NCBI RefSeq assembly: GCF_003590835.1
Contig: NZ_QYUQ01000002.1
Coordinates: 2,914,001 to 2,978,000, forward strand
Origin: Noviherbaspirillum sedimenti
GTDB lineage: Bacteria; Pseudomonadota; Gammaproteobacteria; Burkholderiales; Burkholderiaceae_D
DNA length: 64,000 nucleotides
Direction: 5' to 3'
In this document: positions 61,213-64,000 of the stretch, piece after piece
Position numbering within the stretch: position 1 is the stretch's first letter
How the letters are laid out: every line of letters starts with the position of its first letter
The notes under the pieces: generated by a model
Databases searched by the model: none
What the model was told of the DNA's origin: nothing
The model's input: only the letters and a program-made list of their open reading frames with translations
Made by a program: the position numbers and the translations under genes

Positions 61213-61710
61213 TCACCGCGGAATGTCGCCACAGAATATCTCATGATTTCCATCTGCCGGCGCCAGCCGTACACTGATGGCAAATGGGGTGGACCGCAGC
61301 CGGTCAAAGGACACGGGGACGCGTTGGCTAATCCGAACTGGCCCCTGGAATGCGCCGATGGCCTCCGGATCATTCACCGACTGAGCCAGGACGTTTTTGG
61401 TCAGAGCGTACTTCATTCCTGACTCCCCACCCTCGCAAGAACCTTCAAACAGATAGGAATAGAGATGGATTGGCCGCGACGTCTCCGACGGCACGCCGCT
61501 GATGGTCAACGTAATCCCTGTTTGGTCGCGGACCGGAACCAGGATGGCGCTGCCGATCTTTCCAGGGTTGTAGCGCGTGGCATCGAGCCGGGCGGTGATG
61601 GAATTCCTGACGCCATCTCTACTATCCCCTGCCGCCGCAGCGAGCGCACTGCAACAAAGCAGCCCCACCCCGACTCCCATGACCGCTGCAAAACCTGACT
61701 TGAACATCAT
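61213..61710 (-). CDS. Exported protein of unknown function
   Basis: 165 aa from the ATG at 61710, behind AAGGAG with 6-nt spacing. Signal peptide (MMFKSGFAAVMGVGVGLLCC) ending near ALAAAAG. The mature part is beta-rich with two cysteines (EGSCEGGES and EIFCGDIPR) likely disulphide-bonded. No motif recognised; it has the look of a small secreted beta-sandwich. Confidence 0.65.
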   Translation of the reverse strand: MMFKSGFAAVMGVGVGLLCCSALAAAAGDSRDGVRNSITARLDATRYNPGKIGSAILVPVRDQTGITLTISGVPSETSRPIHLYSYLFEGSCEGGESGMKYALTKNVLAQSVNDPEAIGAFQGPVRISQRVPVSFDRLRSTPFAISVRLAPADGNHEIFCGDIPR

Positions 61711-61850
61711 GATGAACTCCTTCGGAATTCGGACGCCAGATGTCTTCCAGAGACTTTGCAAAAGTCTAAAAGTTGCGCGTGAAATTGGTACCCATGAAGA
61801 CGCACATTGCGGGTGGTCAAACTACACGATTTCCAGCTAGCCGCTTGAGG

Positions 61851-62408
61851 CTATGCAGCCTCAGCCTGCCCGCCCCACAAAGCCCCTCCCGCCAGATCGA
61901 TATGGGTCAAATACAAGCGCAGATCAAATTCGAACTGATGGTAATCCGGCTCCATGTGCTGGCAGAGCTTGTAAAACGCCTTGTCGTGCTCCTTCTCTTT
62001 CAAATGTGCCAGTTCATGCACGACGATCATCCGCAGGAACTCGATCGGCACGTTCCTGAATACGGAAGCGACGCGGATTTCATGCTTGGCCTTGAGCTTG
62101 CCGCCCTGCACCCTGGAGATGAAAGTGTGCGTTCCCAGCGCATGCTTGAGCACATGAATCTTGTTATCAAAACCCACCTTGCTGATCGGCTCCGCATTGC
62201 GCAGGAATGCGTTTTTCAGATCCTGCACGTATTGATACAGCGCCTTGTCGGTCCGAACTTCATGCGCCACCGCATATTTTTTTAGCAGCAGGCTCGCCAG
62301 TTTGTTTTCCGCGATGAGCCCCTGAACCTGTTTCTTCAAATCTTCGGGGTAAGCCGCCAGATATTTCATTTCTTGCTTCAAAATGTCATCGAACTGCTTG
62401 CGTCGCAT
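61851..62408 (-). CDS. YgjP-like (M48/DUF45) zinc metallopeptidase
   Basis: 185 aa from the ATG at 62408 (MRRKQFDDILKQEMKYLAAY), which lies inside the last codons of the upstream OYE gene (23-bp overlap). A longer frame to 62609 is a shadow of that gene. Zinc motif VVHELAHLKEKEH (HExxH plus a third His) followed by FYKLCQHMEPDY, the YgjP/WSS-like signature. The substrate is unknown; related proteins process or cap proteins linked to DNA or to RNA metabolism. Translationally coupled to the reductase. Confidence 0.85.
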   Translation of the reverse strand: MRRKQFDDILKQEMKYLAAYPEDLKKQVQGLIAENKLASLLLKKYAVAHEVRTDKALYQYVQDLKNAFLRNAEPISKVGFDNKIHVLKHALGTHTFISRVQGGKLKAKHEIRVASVFRNVPIEFLRMIVVHELAHLKEKEHDKAFYKLCQHMEPDYHQFEFDLRLYLTHIDLAGGALWGGQAEAA

Positions 62409-63501
62409 CCAGTGCCGGATAATCAATATACCCCTCCGCCCCGCCGCCGTAGTAAGTCTGCGGATTGGGCGTATTGAGCTGCGCACCGCGCCTGAACCGT
62501 TCCACCAGGTCGGGGTTGGCCAGGAACAGCTGGCCGAATGCCGCGAGATCCGCCTGTCCCGCCTGCAGCACGGCGTTGGCCCGCGCCAGCGTATAGCCGC
62601 CCGCGACAATCAGCGTGCCCGGATAAAGCGGTCGGAAAAATCTGGCGGAAAGATCGGGCATCGCATGTTCGCCCTGGGGCTGGACAGGCTCGATCAGATG
62701 CAGGTAGGCCAGCTTGCGACTGGCAAGCGCACGCACGACATGGCTGAAGGTCTCTTGCGGGCGATTGTCGCACATGTCGTTGAAGCTGCCGCCCGGCGAG
62801 AGCCGCACGCCGACCCGCTCGCTGCCCCATACCTGCGCCACCGCGTCGACGACTTCGAGCAGCAGCCGCGCGCGGTTCTCCACGCTGCCGCCATACTGGT
62901 CGGTGCGCTGGTTGGTGCCGTCTTCCAGGAACTGGTCCAGCAGATAGCCGTTCGCGCCATGCACTTCGACGCCATCGAAGCCGGCCGCCCGGGCGTTCTT
63001 CGCGCCTTCCCGAAACCCTTCGACAATGGCCGGGATCTCGGCCGTTTCCAGGGCGCGCGGCACGGGAATGTCCTGCAAGCCCTGCGCGGTGTAGGTCTGC
63101 ACGCCGCGCGGCGCGATGGCCGATGGCGCTATCGGTGATTCTCCGCCGCGAAAGTCGGGATGGGAAATGCGCCCCACATGCCACATCTGCAGAAAGATCA
63201 GCCCGCCTTTCTGGTGGACGGCATCCGTGACTTTTTGCCATTCTGCCACCTGGGCCTCGCTGTGAATGCCCGGCGTCGCAATGTAGCCTTGCCCGCCGGG
63301 ACTCGACTGCGTTGCTTCGGTGATGATCAGGCCCGCCCCCGCACGCTGGCTATAGTAGGTGGCAGCCATGCTGGAAGGAATGTTGCCCTGCCCGGCCCGG
63401 CTCCGGGTCATGGGCGCCATCACCACGCGGTTCTTGAGCTGCAGCGGGCCCAGCTCGTAGGGCGAAAAAACATCGATGGCCTGGGCGGATTCTGGATTCA
63501 T
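62386..63501 (-). CDS. Old Yellow Enzyme family flavin oxidoreductase (NemA-like)
   Basis: A 371-aa FMN TIM-barrel ene-reductase. Markers: LKNRVVMAPMTRSRA (FMN phosphate region), LQMWHVGRISHP, the active-site HGANGYLLDQFL, RTDQYGGSVENRARLLLEVV and IVAGGYTLARAN. The H-x-x-N pair that binds the substrate carbonyl is present in HGAN. Such enzymes reduce activated C=C bonds, N-ethylmaleimide or nitrate esters. A paralogue begins 349 bp upstream on the same strand. Confidence 0.93.
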   Translation of the reverse strand: MNPESAQAIDVFSPYELGPLQLKNRVVMAPMTRSRAGQGNIPSSMAATYYSQRAGAGLIITEATQSSPGGQGYIATPGIHSEAQVAEWQKVTDAVHQKGGLIFLQMWHVGRISHPDFRGGESPIAPSAIAPRGVQTYTAQGLQDIPVPRALETAEIPAIVEGFREGAKNARAAGFDGVEVHGANGYLLDQFLEDGTNQRTDQYGGSVENRARLLLEVVDAVAQVWGSERVGVRLSPGGSFNDMCDNRPQETFSHVVRALASRKLAYLHLIEPVQPQGEHAMPDLSARFFRPLYPGTLIVAGGYTLARANAVLQAGQADLAAFGQLFLANPDLVERFRRGAQLNTPNPQTYYGGGAEGYIDYPALDATQAVR

Positions 63502-63697
63502 ATGGCGCGGCTCCTGGTAGATGGCATGGGTCCGACATTGCGCAGAGTCACGCTGGCAATGAAAAGGAAAATATGAAAGTCTGATAAAGCGATCGCCGTT
63601 TGGTTCATTTGCTGCGGCCCATGTAAAAGCACCGAACGTGAATGATACACGTCCGGTGTCAGTCAGGTGATCAGACGCAGCCGCGCCGACTGAGGAC

Positions 63698-63832
63698 TTA
63701 AGGCAGGGTGAAGTTCACACCCGACTTGCCGCCAGTGTTAAGGTCAACCGACGCGACCGATTTCGGCGTGAAGCCGAAGGCGGATGCTTCCACCGCATAC
63801 TTGCCGGTGCCCGGCGTGGTGTTGGTTTGCCC
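63698..63832 (-). pseudogene. C-terminal fragment of a beta-domain protein
   Basis: Minus-strand frame without a start reads TTPGTGKYAVEASAFGFTPK and continues SVASVDLNTGG..NFTLP to a stop at 63698. It resembles the last strands of a carboxypeptidase-regulatory-like beta-sandwich. The 5' part is missing, and the upstream sequence is the 3' end of the second OYE gene. Probably a gene remnant; it could also be chance. Confidence 0.35.
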
Positions 63833-63849
63833 AGCCCGCAGGCCGGGTT

Positions 63850-64000
63850 TCAGGCCGCTTCTGCCAGAGCCGGATAGTCGATGTAACCCGCCGGCCCGGG
63901 CACGTAGAAGGTTTGCGGATTGGGCGCATTGAGCGCCGCATTGGCCTTGAAGCGCTGCACCAGGTCCGGGTTGGCAATGTACATGCGGCCAAAGGCAACC
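63850..64000 (-). CDS. Second Old Yellow Enzyme paralogue, only the C-terminus in the window
   Basis: The last 49 codons are visible: AFGRMYIANPDLVQRFKANA, then ALNAPNPQTFYVPGPAGYID and YPAL, to a TGA at 63850. It is closely similar to the end of the adjacent complete OYE (ANPDLVERFRRGAQ..YIDYPAL). The start lies beyond the right edge. Tandem duplication or tandem acquisition is likely. Confidence 0.88.
   Translation of the reverse strand, partial: VAFGRMYIANPDLVQRFKANAALNAPNPQTFYVPGPAGYIDYPALAEAA

Noticed and set aside
62409..62609. N-terminal extension of the YgjP-like peptidase
   Set aside because: The extra 67 residues are Arg/Trp/Pro-rich and out of frame within the OYE gene; the family normally starts near the chosen ATG.

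Overview
The window reads as a chromosomal segment of a betaproteobacterium (Burkholderiales), most likely Oxalobacteraceae. The evidence is the high GC content of the core genes, a bioA-F-D-B cluster, aceK, an acetoacetyl-CoA thiolase, many c-di-GMP enzymes and the general protein style. This assignment rests on gene content only; no 16S gene is present.

Region 1 (1-11.5 kb) is an aromatic-catabolism block that looks less GC-rich than what follows. A leftward operon encodes a ferredoxin and the phenol hydroxylase subunits K, L, M and N (N runs off the left edge). Upstream of it lie an IS630-family element and a DmpR/MopR-type sigma-54 activator whose phenol- and zinc-binding residues are conserved. 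To the right are a LysR regulator and a rightward operon with a 38-codon small ORF, a 133-aa unknown protein, a Rieske oxygenase alpha subunit, a rubredoxin and a rubredoxin-type reductase, followed by a NIPSNAP-like gene. Both operons carry near-consensus -24/-12 promoters. Each has an ACGAAT(T/C)CGT palindrome centred exactly 103 bp upstream of its -24 GG, so they look like one phenol-responsive regulon.

Region 2 (11.6-27 kb) is core metabolism and housekeeping: the biotin genes with an SDR, a YchJ-like protein and a crotonase homologue upstream; thiolase; aceK; a metallo-beta-lactamase-fold hydrolase; a small HTH regulator with a palindromic operator; another SDR; dsbA; a SPOR-domain protein; and argS.

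Region 3 (27-42.5 kb) is signalling and small metabolism: a DUF4124-like protein, a periplasmic binding protein next to a large hybrid histidine kinase, two EAL phosphodiesterase-type proteins with degenerate GGDEF motifs, an endonuclease/exonuclease/phosphatase-family protein, a CYTH-CHAD protein, 6-phosphogluconolactonase and an outer-membrane-barrel-like protein.

Region 4 (42.6-47.3 kb) is a small integrative element in tRNA-Ser(GGA). It holds a P4-type integrase, an AlpA-like regulator, a tightly overlapping set of unknown genes, an iteron-like repeat cluster and paired candidate integrase arm sites near both ends. The right end runs into a terminator and a tRNA-derived, palindrome-rich stretch.

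Region 5 (47.4-64 kb) holds a TonB receptor and PepSY protein behind a cobalamin riboswitch, an H-NOX gene overlapping a PAS-GGDEF-EAL gene, a secreted cupin, a RelE-like/UvrD-like helicase/ankyrin fusion, a membrane GGDEF-EAL protein, a YgjP-like metallopeptidase and tandem Old Yellow Enzyme genes, the last cut by the right edge.
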